A DNA stretch of 64,000 nt from Collinsella sp. (lineage in GTDB: Bacteria; Actinomycetota; Coriobacteriia; Coriobacteriales; Coriobacteriaceae), in the NCBI GenBank assembly GCA_018376905.1, contig JAHAAK010000004.1:25618-89617 (forward strand), given 5' to 3'. The notes below the pieces were generated by a model. It saw only the letters and a list, made by a program, of their open reading frames with translations. It ran no database searches and was not told where the DNA came from. Shown here in pieces: positions 1 to 8,679 of the stretch (positions are counted from its first letter, which is position 1; each line of letters begins with the position of its first letter). The position numbers and the translations under genes are program-made.

Positions 1-689
1 AGCCGAGAGATGACGCCTTCGACGGGAGGGCGTATTACGCCGGACGGACCGCCTTCGACGGATCGCGCAGGATTCTGTCCGGCTGGGTCCCCACGCGCGA
101 GAACGACGATGACCGGGCCAACTGGCTTTGGGGTGGCTCGTTTATGCCCCATGAGGTGTACCAGCGCCCCAATGGCACCCTCGGCGTTCGCCCTCCCCAA
201 AGCATAAAGGATGCGTTCGAGTGCCCTGATGCCGTCCCGGATATCGAGCTTCGCGGAGACCACGAACGAACGGAGTGCGTAATCACCGAAAACGCAGGCG
301 AGATCTTCTGCTTCGAGGCAGACGTGACGTTCAGGGACGCTTGCGACTTCTCAATTCGAGCCTACAAGAATCTCGAGACCGACGAGTCGTACGAATACCG
401 CTTCGACCTCGACGCGAATCGGCTCTCGTTCGACAAGAGCCCCTGTTACAAGTGGTTCCGCGTAATGGATAAGGGGCTTTGGAGGCCAGTCTGGCTCGAG
501 TCCGGGCGTTCTTACCACCTGCAGCTCATCGTTGACGACAACATCCTCGTCCTCTACCTCGACGGTACCGCACTCACGACACGCGTCTGCGAGAAGTTCG
601 GCCACTCGCTTGCTGTTACGGTAACGAATGGCGAACTCAAACTGTCCAACATAGCCTTGGCGAAGGGGCTGCGCGAACAGGAAAAGTAA
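1..689 (+). CDS. C-terminal part of a GH32-like (clan GH-J) glycosidase, 5' end outside the window
   Basis: The open frame enters from the left edge (first full codon at position 3) and stops at TAA 687-689, leaving about 228 residues. The first part contains YYAGRTAFDG, RRILSGW and WGGSF, which resemble the last blade of a five-bladed GH32 beta-propeller. The rest resembles the C-terminal beta-sandwich of GH32 enzymes, including DDNILVLYLDG and ALTTRV. Such enzymes hydrolyse sucrose, sucrose-6-phosphate or fructans. The catalytic residues lie in the missing N-terminal half, so substrate cannot be judged. The LevR-like regulator that follows fits a fructose-polymer or PTS sugar context, but that is inference. 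An internal ATG at 144 is not the real start, because homology continues upstream of it. Confidence 0.7.
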   Translation, partial: PRDDAFDGRAYYAGRTAFDGSRRILSGWVPTRENDDDRANWLWGGSFMPHEVYQRPNGTLGVRPPQSIKDAFECPDAVPDIELRGDHERTECVITENAGEIFCFEADVTFRDACDFSIRAYKNLETDESYEYRFDLDANRLSFDKSPCYKWFRVMDKGLWRPVWLESGRSYHLQLIVDDNILVLYLDGTALTTRVCEKFGHSLAVTVTNGELKLSNIALAKGLREQEK

Positions 690-740
690 GCCAGTGAACC
701 TCGTCGCCACAGCGACTCCCCCAGCAAAACACGCGAACAA

Positions 741-772
741 CGGGTCCGGCCGCATTCCGGCGACCGGACCCG
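741..772 (+). terminator. Possible terminator hairpin after the glycosidase
   Basis: CGGGTCCGG (741-749) pairs perfectly with CCGGACCCG (764-772) across a 14-base loop, about 50 bases after the glycosidase stop. No T-run follows, so it is a weak intrinsic terminator at best. The rest of 690-1109 shows no convincing gene. A minus-strand GTG frame at 836-1123 is open but unrecognised. Confidence 0.35.
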
Positions 773-1109
773 TCCTGTGCCCTGATGGCACATGGCCCCG
801 GGCTGCCGACAGCGAGGCGGCCTTAGGGGCCTCGCCTACAGATTCCTGAGTGCGTCGACGAGGGAGACCTTGCCCGCGGTGACCTCGTCGGCCTGCTTGA
901 TGACCTTTGCGGGCACGACGGCCACCACAGCGCCGGCGGCAGAGCCGATTCGAGCGATGTGGTCAGAGACGGAGCGAACGGCGAGCCGCTTGCCGACAGG
1001 GAGGCAGTCAAAGGTGGCAAAGCGCACTCCTACGGTTGGGATACGCCCGTGAGGCGCTCGGCGGACAGCGCTGTTGCCGCTCGCTGTGTCGAGCGCAGGT
1101 GTCGAGAAG

Positions 1110-1137
1110 TTGCCATATGTCACTACAGATGTATCAT
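1110..1137 (+). promoter_or_regulatory. Candidate sigma-70-type promoter for the LevR-like regulator
   Basis: TTGCCA at 1110-1115 is followed after 16 bases by TATCAT at 1132-1137. This would give a leader of roughly 95 bases before the ATG at 1238. The assignment rests only on the consensus match and position. Confidence 0.35.
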
Positions 1138-1237
1138 GGAGTGCCGAAGTTCACGTGCCCGTGACAAAACGCGGGCGCCAACCCGTCCCGAGCACCACCC
1201 CGCCCGTAAGGTGTGGGACGAAAGGAGGACCAGCCGC

Positions 1238-3991
1238 ATGAACATCCCCGAGACACAGAAAGACCTGCTTGCCTACCTCGATCGCATCACGCGCGAGCTT
1301 GGCAGCACGCGGGGCGGGCGCATCCAGAACCGTCTCGACCACTTCACCACGGCATCTATAACCGACTCGCTCGCCATCTCGCGCAGCCTGGCAAGTCAGT
1401 ATCTCAACGAGCTCGTGCGCGCTGGCCTCGTGGTGAAAGCAGGGGCACGACCGGTGTGCTACTTCCACCGCCGCTCCCTCGAACGCTTCTTCCAGTCTCG
1501 CATTGAGCGTAGCACCTACCCTTCGGTCGAGCAGCTCTTCGCCACGCTCGGAAACGGCGAGCGACTCGACTTCGACCGCGCAATCGGTCACGAGCTGAGC
1601 CTTGCGCCCTGCATCAGCCAGCTCTGCGCCGCGCTCAAGTACCCGCCAGCTGGCCTGCCCATCCTGCTCTGTGGCGCCTCGGGAACCGGCAAGGGTCTAC
1701 TCGCCGAACTTGCCCTCGAATACGGCAAGAACGTCGGCGTCCTGCAGCAGGAAGCCAAGCTTGTGAGCATCGACTGCTCGCATTACGCAGACGATGCCCG
1801 CGCGCTCACTCACGACCTGTGCGCAGATGGCGGGCCTGCAGATCGGGCGAGCGGCGGCATCGTTTATCTCAAGGACGTCGACGCCCTCTCACCCGCTGCC
1901 CAGGACGCGCTCTTGGAGTGGGCCTCCGCACAGGCGGGCGCCATTGTGCCAGCCCCTGCTGTGCGCCTTATCTTTGCCACCTCAAACGAGGCAGACAGTA
2001 CCGAGTGCCGCAGCCTCACGCGTCGCATCCCCATGTCCGCCCAGGTGCCGTCTCTGCGCGAGCGCACCCAGGAGGAGCGTGAGGAACTGACTCTCCACTT
2101 CCTCAAGGAGGAGGGCCGACGCATAGGACGCGACATCCTCATAAGTCGCGGAGCCTTCCGAGCCCTCGCCGGCACCAACTTCGAGGAGAACGTACGCGGC
2201 CTGCGCGACTGCATCACCAACTGTTGCGCCGAGGCCTATCTAGACACGAAGGGTGACAGCCTGGAGATTCGCACCTACCAGCTTCCCTCCGCAATCCTTG
2301 CCGGCTCCGCACTCGAGCGCAGCGAGAACGACATGCAGCTCATCGACACCACCCGGAGTATCCAAAGCCAGGCGGACGACCGCGCACGGCATGTACTCGA
2401 CGCCATGCTGGAGCCATACGAGAGCTATCGCGAAGGCACGCTTGATGGGGGCGCGTGCAGCGCTCAGCTGGTGGAGCGAGCCCGCGACCTCGAGGACTAC
2501 CTGGCGTTCGGGCAAAACCCGGGCCGCTCGAAGTCCGACGCATACGAGCAGATCGCCGACAGCGTCGTCACTTCCGTGAACGAACTCTACTCGATCGATT
2601 TGTCCCGAAAGAGCTCGCATCTAATCGCCCAGGGCATCTGCCTCCAGCTGTGGCCGCCCGCAAGCCTCTCGCGTTGGAAGAGCTCCCATGCAAGCGAGCT
2701 TTCCGGCATGCGCGGCGTCGTGGCCCAGCGCAACCGCTTTGCCGTTACTGTCTGCGCCTGCATCGCTGATGAACTCAAGGCCACGCTCGGCATCGCACTC
2801 GACGATCTCACGTGTCTGCTCGTCCTTGCGCATGCGGCACTCGCACTCGACCCGTCTAAGCGTCGTCGGAGCGTCGGTATCGTCCTCAGTCATGGCTACT
2901 CGACCGCCACGAGCATCGCCGACGCCGCCAATCGGATTCTTGACACGAGGGTCTTCGAGGCCATCGACATGCCCTACGACCAGAAGGTTACGGACGTCGC
3001 TGTTCCTCTTCAGCAAATCATCGACCGCTTCTCCTACGCAGACGAGGTCGTCATCCTCGTGGACATGGGATCGCTCCAGGATATTTATAAGAGTATGGAA
3101 TCCACCTCCGGCATGACGCTCGGCATCATCAACAACGCCTCTACCGGCCTTGCGGTGGAGGTTGGCGCCGGACTTATCGCGGGTCGCTCCGTGCGAGAGG
3201 TTCTCGACGATGCTGCGGCAGCTTGCACCTGTAATTATCACATCGTGGCGCGCAACGCCCGACCGGACGCGATTGTCTTCTGCTCCGAAGGCGGACTTGA
3301 CGCAGCTGCGCGGATCCGCGATCTCGTGGCGCAGAGCCTGCCTGGCGAGTCCCCCGCGCGGCTTGTCGCCGTTGACTGGCGGCAGCTCGCCAATAACGGA
3401 TCTGAGGATGCCGCCTTCTCCCAGTACAACGTGCGCTCGGTCATCGGCACGGACAATCCGCACGCCGATGGAGTCCCGTTCATTTCGCTCGAGGAACTCA
3501 TCGCCGGCGAAGGAACGGCCCAGATAGACCGCGCCTTCGCACGCTTGCTCGACGCTGACAGCTTGCGCACGTTCCACCAGAATCTCGTCAAGAACATGAC
3601 CCTCAGGAACGTGGTCGAGTCCATCACAATCCTTAACCCCAACAAGCTCTTCGGCGAAATCGAGAGTGCCGCAGAGCGGCTCCAGCAGCTCACCGGAGAC
3701 GTGATTGGCGCTCGTGTGAGCATGGGGCTCTACGTGCACCTGTGTTGTCTCGTGGAGCGCCTCGTGACCAGAAGCCCCATCGAGAACTACGCAGACGAGC
3801 AGCGCTTCGCCAATGAACACAACGATTTCGTCGAGGCATTCCGCACGAGCTTCTCTGACATTTCCGCCCATTACCACGTGGAGGTCCCCGTCACGGAGAT
3901 CGCCTACGCATACGACTACATCAATTCCCGGCATGCCCCGCGCAGGCAGGCCACGCCGAACGATGGGCCCGCGGCTCAGCAGGACGAGTGA
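1238..3991 (+). CDS. LevR-like PRD/AAA+ transcriptional regulator with PTS EIIA domain
   Basis: Protein of 917 residues. The start is ATG 1238, preceded by AAAGGAGGA; the frame is open further upstream but without a ribosome site. Order of domains: winged helix (about 15-90), AAA+ ATPase of the sigma-54-activator type with Walker A GASGTGKG (about 147-154) and a Walker B-like IVYLKDVD, a first PRD-like region (about 420-500), a mannose-family EIIA domain with VLSHG (His near 551), and a second PRD with VHLCCLVERL (His near 834). LevR-type proteins control PTS sugar operons in response to phosphorylation by HPr and EIIB. The GAFTGA loop that contacts sigma-54 is not visible between Walker A and B, so classical sigma-54 activation is doubtful. 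Its target is not in the window unless it is the glycosidase upstream. Confidence 0.85.
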   Translation: MNIPETQKDLLAYLDRITRELGSTRGGRIQNRLDHFTTASITDSLAISRSLASQYLNELVRAGLVVKAGARPVCYFHRRSLERFFQSRIERSTYPSVEQLFATLGNGERLDFDRAIGHELSLAPCISQLCAALKYPPAGLPILLCGASGTGKGLLAELALEYGKNVGVLQQEAKLVSIDCSHYADDARALTHDLCADGGPADRASGGIVYLKDVDALSPAAQDALLEWASAQAGAIVPAPAVRLIFATSNEADSTECRSLTRRIPMSAQVPSLRERTQEEREELTLHFLKEEGRRIGRDILISRGAFRALAGTNFEENVRGLRDCITNCCAEAYLDTKGDSLEIRTYQLPSAILAGSALERSENDMQLIDTTRSIQSQADDRARHVLDAMLEPYESYREGTLDGGACSAQLVERARDLEDYLAFGQNPGRSKSDAYEQIADSVVTSVNELYSIDLSRKSSHLIAQGICLQLWPPASLSRWKSSHASELSGMRGVVAQRNRFAVTVCACIADELKATLGIALDDLTCLLVLAHAALALDPSKRRRSVGIVLSHGYSTATSIADAANRILDTRVFEAIDMPYDQKVTDVAVPLQQIIDRFSYADEVVILVDMGSLQDIYKSMESTSGMTLGIINNASTGLAVEVGAGLIAGRSVREVLDDAAAACTCNYHIVARNARPDAIVFCSEGGLDAAARIRDLVAQSLPGESPARLVAVDWRQLANNGSEDAAFSQYNVRSVIGTDNPHADGVPFISLEELIAGEGTAQIDRAFARLLDADSLRTFHQNLVKNMTLRNVVESITILNPNKLFGEIESAAERLQQLTGDVIGARVSMGLYVHLCCLVERLVTRSPIENYADEQRFANEHNDFVEAFRTSFSDISAHYHVEVPVTEIAYAYDYINSRHAPRRQATPNDGPAAQQDE

Positions 3992-4031
3992 CGCGCCTCG
4001 CAAGCAAAGGAAGGAAGCCAACATCACACGA

Positions 4032-4178
4032 GCATCATCGATCGCTGCGTGCAAGGCGGCGGGCCTCACCGTGTTCGCCAAGCGCGAGGAGCGTTTTGGT
4101 TTTTCGCAAGCAAATGCGGACGAAATCAGCGACCAGATTCCCGATCCGCTCAAACATGCAGGGCCCCTATGTGTTTAA
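4032..4178 (+). pseudogene. Remnant of a HAD-family hydrolase C-terminus
   Basis: In the frame ending at 4178, KAAGLTVFAKREERFGFSQA resembles the last motif and C-terminal end of beta-phosphoglucomutase-like HAD phosphatases. Nothing upstream encodes the nucleophile DxD or the cap domain; the preceding bases belong to the regulator gene in another frame. It reads as a leftover of a deleted gene. The assignment comes from motif memory alone. Confidence 0.3.
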
Positions 4179-4204
4179 CCTCATTTTTCCGTGTGCGGTA
4201 GAAT
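4175..4204 (+). promoter_or_regulatory. Candidate promoter of the GntR gene
   Basis: TTAACC (4175-4180), an 18-base spacer, then TAGAAT (4199-4204). This places the transcript start about 35 bases before the GTG start of the regulator. It overlaps the last codons of the HAD remnant. Confidence 0.45.
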
Positions 4205-4245
4205 GGAGTCGTTGAGATCGCGAACGCCTTAAAGGGAGAGTTTTT

Positions 4246-4980
4246 GTGGATGCGCATCTGGATGGGGGCTCTTCCGCCCCGCTGTATCAACAGGTGCTCG
4301 ATTTGCTTAAGAGCGATATCGAACAGGGGACATATCCCGTTGACTCGCAGATTCCAACGGAACTTGAGCTTTCTAAGATGTACGGCGTGGGAAGGGTCAC
4401 GGTTCGCCGCGCAATAGAGGAGCTTGTGGGCGAGGGGTATCTCACCAAGCGGCAGGGGCGTGGTACGTTTGTGACCGCGACAAAGATAATTCGCAAGGTG
4501 CATCAGAAGGACGATGTTCAGAGTTTTACCCAAGCATGCGCTGAAAACGGCATGAAGGCGGGCGCTCGCGTCGTTGCCCGCAAGACCGTTGCCGCCGATC
4601 GCGACCTCGCTTCTTTCTTTGGCTTGGATGAAGGCTCTGACCTCATCTTGGTCTCACGCGTGCGTACCGCAGACGGCGTGCCGGTCCTGTTCGAGAACAA
4701 CTACTATCCTGTCGATGGATTCGAATTTCTCAAAGATATCGGTCTCTCCAATTGTTCGATATTCGAGGCCGTGGGGGAGCGTACGGGTAGGTATCCCTGC
4801 TCGTCCGATCCCTGCAGGCTGGAGATCGCCCGTGCGGGAATTGATGCCGCCCGCGAGCTCAAGGTCCCAGTAGGGGAGCCGCTGTTCTTCATGAACGCGG
4901 GCTTTCTCGATTCCAACGGAGAGCGCTTCTGCTATGGCAGACAGTACTACGTGGGTTCGCGCTACAGCTTCGATATCTAG
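4246..4980 (+). CDS. GntR-family regulator with UTRA domain (FrlR-like)
   Basis: Protein of 244 residues, with GTG start at 4246 behind AAAGGGAGA. The N-terminal GntR winged helix spans about residues 8-75, including YGVGRVTVRRAIEEL and the wing TKRQGRGTFV. The UTRA effector domain spans about 95-240, with FENNYYP and the ending GRQYYVGSRYSF. This architecture is typical of HutC-subfamily regulators that bind sugar phosphates or related metabolites. The gene sits just before the fructoselysine-type operon on the same strand, and two matching operator-like repeats flank the operon promoter. It is therefore likely to be the local repressor, with an Amadori compound or its 6-phosphate as inducer; the effector is inferred. 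Confidence 0.88.
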   Translation: MDAHLDGGSSAPLYQQVLDLLKSDIEQGTYPVDSQIPTELELSKMYGVGRVTVRRAIEELVGEGYLTKRQGRGTFVTATKIIRKVHQKDDVQSFTQACAENGMKAGARVVARKTVAADRDLASFFGLDEGSDLILVSRVRTADGVPVLFENNYYPVDGFEFLKDIGLSNCSIFEAVGERTGRYPCSSDPCRLEIARAGIDAARELKVPVGEPLFFMNAGFLDSNGERFCYGRQYYVGSRYSFDI

Positions 4981-5052
4981 CGGCTCTGTCTCACACAGCG
5001 CTGTTCTCGTATTGCCGCGGCAGGTCCGTTTAGCGCGTAAAAGTTACCACTT

Positions 5053-5073
5053 ATAGAACAACCTAATATGTTT
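5053..5073 (+). promoter_or_regulatory. Putative GntR operator, copy 1
   Basis: The 21-base element ATAGAACAACCTA-A/G-ATGTTT occurs here and again at 5103-5123 with one base changed (T/G). Each copy has partial dyad symmetry of the AACA...TGTT type. This copy ends one base before the -35 hexamer. Confidence 0.6.
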
Positions 5074-5074
5074 C

Positions 5075-5103
5075 TTGACCGACGCCTTCATGCAGGTTAT
5101 ACA
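5075..5103 (+). promoter_or_regulatory. Promoter of the fructoselysine-type operon
   Basis: TTGACC (5075-5080), exactly 17 bases, then TATACA (5098-5103). The operator repeats abut both sides: copy 1 ends next to the -35 and copy 2 starts at the last base of the -10. The carrier gene starts 75 bases downstream. Confidence 0.65.
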
Positions 5104-5123
5104 TAGAACAACCTAAGATGTTT
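5103..5123 (+). promoter_or_regulatory. Putative GntR operator, copy 2
   Basis: Second copy of the 21-base element, 50 bases (about five helical turns) from copy 1. It covers the predicted transcription start, a position expected to block RNA polymerase when occupied. Confidence 0.6.
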
Positions 5124-5177
5124 GCCTATACGTGAAGGATTTTTGGCAAGCATCGTTGCTCTGGCAGGAGGTTAAGA

Positions 5178-6641
5178 ATGTCGGATGCCAAACAGGAGAA
5201 GCCCAAGCGCAGATTCCATCTCCAGCTTCCCCATGTGTACACCATCGCGTTCATGCTGATCGTGTTCTTCGCGGTGCTCACATGGATCGTCCCATCGGGT
5301 CAGTTCGACCGCCAGACCATTCAGACGGCCGCGGGCGAGCGAGAAGTCGCCGTAGCCGGAACGTACCAAGAGGTCGACAAGGTCTACACCGATTCGGAGA
5401 CGGGGGAGACCGTCGATCTGCGACAGGGCATCGATGCCGTCCTGCAGGCTCCCGCCAAGGGCATTCAGGCTGCGGCCGATGTCGTCGCGTTCGTCCTGCT
5501 GATCGGCGGATCGTTCGCCATCGTCACCAAGACCAACGCCCTAAACGCCGGCATGAGCCGCGTGATCAAGAAGCTGAAGAACAAGGACATCTTGATCATC
5601 CCCATCTCCATGATCCTGCTCTCGATCTGCGGCACCACGTTCGGCATGTCCGAGGAGGCGCTGCCGTTCTACGCGATCTTCATCCCCATCATGCTGAGCA
5701 TCGGGTATGACTCCATGACCGCGTTCATCATCTGCTTCCTCGGCCCCAACCTTGGTTACTGCGCATCCACTATTGATCCTTTCAACGTGCTGATCGCCCA
5801 GGGCGTTATCGGCATCGAGGGAAATCCCCAGCTTTGGCTCCGCGCCATCCTGTGGGTCATCTTCACCGCCGCGGGCATTTTCTGGGCCATGCGCTACGCG
5901 CGCCGCGTCAAGCTCGATCCCAAGTCCTCCATCACCTATGAGGACGATAAGCAGAAGCGCATCGAGTTCTCTGTCACCGATGCTTCTATCGAAGAGGAGT
6001 TCACGCTTCGCCACAAGCTCGTCCTCATTGATTTCGCGGTCGGCATGGGCGTTATCGTGTGGGGCCTCGTTACCCAGGGCTGGTATATGGACGAGATCTC
6101 CATGGTGTTCCTGGCCATGGGCCTTCTTGCCGGCATACTCGGCGGCCTGGACGAGAAGACCATTGCGGAGGAGTTCGTCCGCGGAATCGCCGACTTCGCC
6201 TACGCAGCCTGCATCATCGGCATCGCCCGCGGCATCCTGGTCGTCGCAGAGGGCGGAATGATCATCGACTCTATTCTTAACTGGCTCGTCGGACTCCTTG
6301 CGGGCGCTCCGTCCTTCATCTATACCACCTTCATGTACATCGTCCTCGGCCTGCTTTCGCTGCTGGTTCCTTCCAGCTCCGGCCTCGCTGCACTCACCAT
6401 GCCCGTCATGGGCCCGCTGACCGAGCTTATGGGCCTCAATCCCGAGGCTGCCGTCACCGCTCTGCAGTTCGCGAACCAGACCGTCAACACCATCAGCCCC
6501 GTTGCGGGCATGACCGTCGCGGGTCTTGCCGTGGCGAAGATCTCCTTCGGGCAATGGTGGAAGACCATCTGGAAGTTCTTTATCTTCATGGTTCTGTTCG
6601 GATTGGTCGCGACTGTGATTTCCGGCCTACTGCCGATGTAG
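5178..6641 (+). CDS. YfcC-family membrane carrier, candidate Amadori-product transporter
   Basis: Protein of 487 residues with AGGAGG seven bases before ATG 5178. After a short Lys/Arg-rich N-terminus there are about a dozen hydrophobic helices, among them IAFMLIVFFAVLTWIVP and the conserved GMSEEALPFYAIFIPIMLSIG loop. This matches the YfcC / short-chain carboxylate-basic amino acid carrier group of the ion transporter superfamily. A periplasmic-side hydrophilic segment (about 45-90) follows helix 1. It is the first gene of an operon with FrlC-, FrlB- and FrlD-like enzymes, and its stop is 12 bases from the next start. It probably imports fructoselysine or a relative. E. coli FrlA belongs to a different (APC) family, so the substrate is inferred from context. 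Confidence 0.85.
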   Translation: MSDAKQEKPKRRFHLQLPHVYTIAFMLIVFFAVLTWIVPSGQFDRQTIQTAAGEREVAVAGTYQEVDKVYTDSETGETVDLRQGIDAVLQAPAKGIQAAADVVAFVLLIGGSFAIVTKTNALNAGMSRVIKKLKNKDILIIPISMILLSICGTTFGMSEEALPFYAIFIPIMLSIGYDSMTAFIICFLGPNLGYCASTIDPFNVLIAQGVIGIEGNPQLWLRAILWVIFTAAGIFWAMRYARRVKLDPKSSITYEDDKQKRIEFSVTDASIEEEFTLRHKLVLIDFAVGMGVIVWGLVTQGWYMDEISMVFLAMGLLAGILGGLDEKTIAEEFVRGIADFAYAACIIGIARGILVVAEGGMIIDSILNWLVGLLAGAPSFIYTTFMYIVLGLLSLLVPSSSGLAALTMPVMGPLTELMGLNPEAAVTALQFANQTVNTISPVAGMTVAGLAVAKISFGQWWKTIWKFFIFMVLFGLVATVISGLLPM

Positions 6642-6653
6642 GAGGTGCCCAGC

Positions 6654-7511
6654 ATGGATTTAAGCGCTTCCACACCCCGTCTGCGTCGCGAGCAGGTCGC
6701 CGGCATGAACATTCACTACATCATGTGGTCGCTCGATTACTTCCTTGATGCCCAGCAGCGCCTTGGCTTCAAAACCATCGAGCTTTGGGCGGCCGAGCCG
6801 CACGTGACGCTGGACCACACGGGGTATTTCGAGGCCGACGAGCTTCGCCGCAAGATCGAGTCCCGCGGACTCTCCGTGAGCTCCCTGTGTCCGGAGAACG
6901 TGGTGTATCCGTGGCAGTACGCTGCCAGAAAGCCCCTCCACGCGCAGCGGAGCCTCGCTTACTTTAAGCACGGCATCGAGCTCGCCGAGGTGCTCGGCGC
7001 CCCGTATATGTCCATCAACTCCGGTTGGGGCGATTGGGACGAGGACCGCGAGGAGGCTTGGAAGCGCTCTGCCGAGCACTTGGCGATTCTTGCGGACTAT
7101 GCCGGCGAGCACGGCGTGACCCTCTGCATGGAGAGCCTGAGGCCGGAAGAGAGCAACTTGGTGGTTACACTCGCGGACGCCAGGCGCATGCTTGACCAAG
7201 TAGCCAGCCCGCACCTTACTCCAATGGTGGACACTACCGCTATGGGAGTCGCCGGCGAGAGCCTTGAAGAGTGGTTTGCCGAGTTTGGCGATGGTGCCAT
7301 AAGGAACATGCGCTTCATTGATGGCGACCCATATGGCCATCTGGTTTGGGGCGATGGAAAGCACAGTATGGACGATTTCGTACGCGTCCTCAACGCGCAT
7401 GGGTTCGAGGGCTATCTTGGCCAGGAGATCACCGATGGAAGGTATTTCGATGATCCCGCAGCAGCGGACCGGCACAACATGGACGCCTTCGAGAGGTATT
7501 TTGTCGACTAG
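6654..7511 (+). CDS. frlC: Fructoselysine 3-epimerase-like protein (xylose isomerase-like TIM barrel)
   Basis: Protein of 285 residues. ATG 6654 is chosen over GTG 6645 because AGGAGG (6640-6645) is correctly spaced only for the ATG. Features shared with E. coli FrlC include ELWAAEPH near the N-terminus, the metal ligand Glu in LCMESLRPEESN, VDTTAM, and IDGDPYGHLVWGDGK near the C-terminus. Family members interconvert fructoselysine and psicoselysine at C3 using a divalent metal. The gene lies between the carrier and the deglycase, so it probably feeds epimers into the FrlD/FrlB pathway. It could also be a generic sugar-phosphate epimerase; the operon makes the Frl role more likely. Confidence 0.8.
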   Translation: MDLSASTPRLRREQVAGMNIHYIMWSLDYFLDAQQRLGFKTIELWAAEPHVTLDHTGYFEADELRRKIESRGLSVSSLCPENVVYPWQYAARKPLHAQRSLAYFKHGIELAEVLGAPYMSINSGWGDWDEDREEAWKRSAEHLAILADYAGEHGVTLCMESLRPEESNLVVTLADARRMLDQVASPHLTPMVDTTAMGVAGESLEEWFAEFGDGAIRNMRFIDGDPYGHLVWGDGKHSMDDFVRVLNAHGFEGYLGQEITDGRYFDDPAAADRHNMDAFERYFVD

Positions 7512-7611
7512 CGCGTAGCTCCCATTCGCGTGGGGAAGTCAACACGCTTGACGAGAAGACTCGCAGTAAACGTTGGCGGATTCGTCCGCCGTATCGAAAG
7601 GAAGAATAACA

Positions 7612-8580
7612 ATGAACGCACATGATCTTATCGCCGACGCAATCGCTGAAAAGGGCGGTTTCGATAGCGTCTTCTGGGTTGCCTGCGGCGGCTCCCTCAT
7701 CGACCTGCTGCCCGCCCACGAGCTGCTCAAGCGCGAGGCGACTACGTTTGCCAGCGAGGCGTATACCGCCCGCGAGTTCGATATCATGCGTCCCAAGCGC
7801 CTGGGCGAAAAGTCCCTTGTCATCGCTTGCAGCCACTCCGGCAACACCCCCGAGGTAATCGATGCGTGCTCGATCGCCAAGGCGGCGGGCGCGACCGTTA
7901 TCGTGCAGACGGACAACGCGGGTTCCGGCATCGATAACGGTGAGTGGACGTGCTGGGTATATCCGTGGGGCGAGGGAGTTCCGCAGGCGGAGGTGCCCGC
8001 CGGCATCTCTTTGGCTCTCGCTTCCGAGCTCCTGGATCAGCAGGAAGGTTATGCCGACCTTGCCGACATGTACGAAGGCATCGCCAAGATGGACCAGATC
8101 CTGCCTGCAGCTCGCGAGAAGGTCAACGCCGAACTCTGCGACCGTTTTGCCGCCCTGTGCCAGGACCACAAGTTCCTGTATATCTTGGGGTCCGGTCCCG
8201 TGTTTAGCCAGGCCTATGGCTTCGCTATCTGCTCGCTTATGGAGATGCAGTGGCAGAGCTGCGCCTATATCCACTCCGGCGAGTACTTCCACGGCCCCTT
8301 CGAGGTGACCGAGCCCGGAGTCTTCTACTTCCTGCAGATGTCTTCTAGTGAGTGCCGAGCCATGGATGAGCGCGCCCTCGCATTCCTCGAGACCCATACC
8401 GACACTCTTATGGTGCTCGACGCCATGGAGTACGGCATGGACCAAGTACCGGCGAGCGTTCGCGCGTTCCTTGATCCAATCCTGTTCTACGCGATGAACT
8501 GTGAGCTGCGCTCCGCTCGCGGCAAGGTGTTCGACCATCACCCGGACGTGCGTCGTTACATGGGCATCGAGAAGTACTAG
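7612..8580 (+). CDS. frlB: FrlB-like fructosamine 6-phosphate deglycase (SIS domains)
   Basis: Protein of 322 residues, ATG 7612 after AAAGGAAG. It has two sugar isomerase (SIS) domains. The first contains FWVACGGSL and SHSGNTPEV; the second contains YILGSGPVF, the signature IHSGEYFHGPFEVTEPG, and the terminal DHHPDVRRYMG. The last two correspond closely to E. coli FrlB, which splits fructoselysine 6-phosphate into lysine and glucose 6-phosphate. The gap of 100 bases from frlC contains a small GGCGGA/TCCGCC hairpin but no clear promoter. Different SIS deglycases act on different amino acids, so the amino acid moiety is not fixed by sequence. Confidence 0.85.
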   Translation: MNAHDLIADAIAEKGGFDSVFWVACGGSLIDLLPAHELLKREATTFASEAYTAREFDIMRPKRLGEKSLVIACSHSGNTPEVIDACSIAKAAGATVIVQTDNAGSGIDNGEWTCWVYPWGEGVPQAEVPAGISLALASELLDQQEGYADLADMYEGIAKMDQILPAAREKVNAELCDRFAALCQDHKFLYILGSGPVFSQAYGFAICSLMEMQWQSCAYIHSGEYFHGPFEVTEPGVFYFLQMSSSECRAMDERALAFLETHTDTLMVLDAMEYGMDQVPASVRAFLDPILFYAMNCELRSARGKVFDHHPDVRRYMGIEKY

Positions 8581-8590
8581 CGATTTTAAA

Positions 8591-8636
8591 ACGGGGCGCG
8601 AGGCGCGTTGAGACGTGCGAATCCCTCGCGCCCCGT
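8591..8636 (+). other. Stem-loop between frlB and frlD
   Basis: ACGGGGCGCGAGG (8591-8603) pairs perfectly with CCTCGCGCCCCGT (8624-8636), a 13-bp stem. No T-run follows, and the next gene continues the pathway. It may be a processing or stabilising hairpin or a leaky terminator that lowers kinase expression. Confidence 0.5.
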
Positions 8637-8679
8637 CTGCTCGCCGTAACCACGGCGGTTTACCTGAATGGAGATAACC

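Noticed and set aside
836..1123. Minus-strand frame of 95 residues with GTG start
   Set aside because: The C-terminal half looks protein-like (Val/Ala-rich, ending LVDALRNL), but no family, ribosome site or conservation evidence supports it. It also overlaps a plausible plus-strand promoter.
2621..4153. A 510-residue minus-strand frame opposite the LevR-like gene
   Set aside because: A shadow of the regulator gene; the plus strand shows clear domains.
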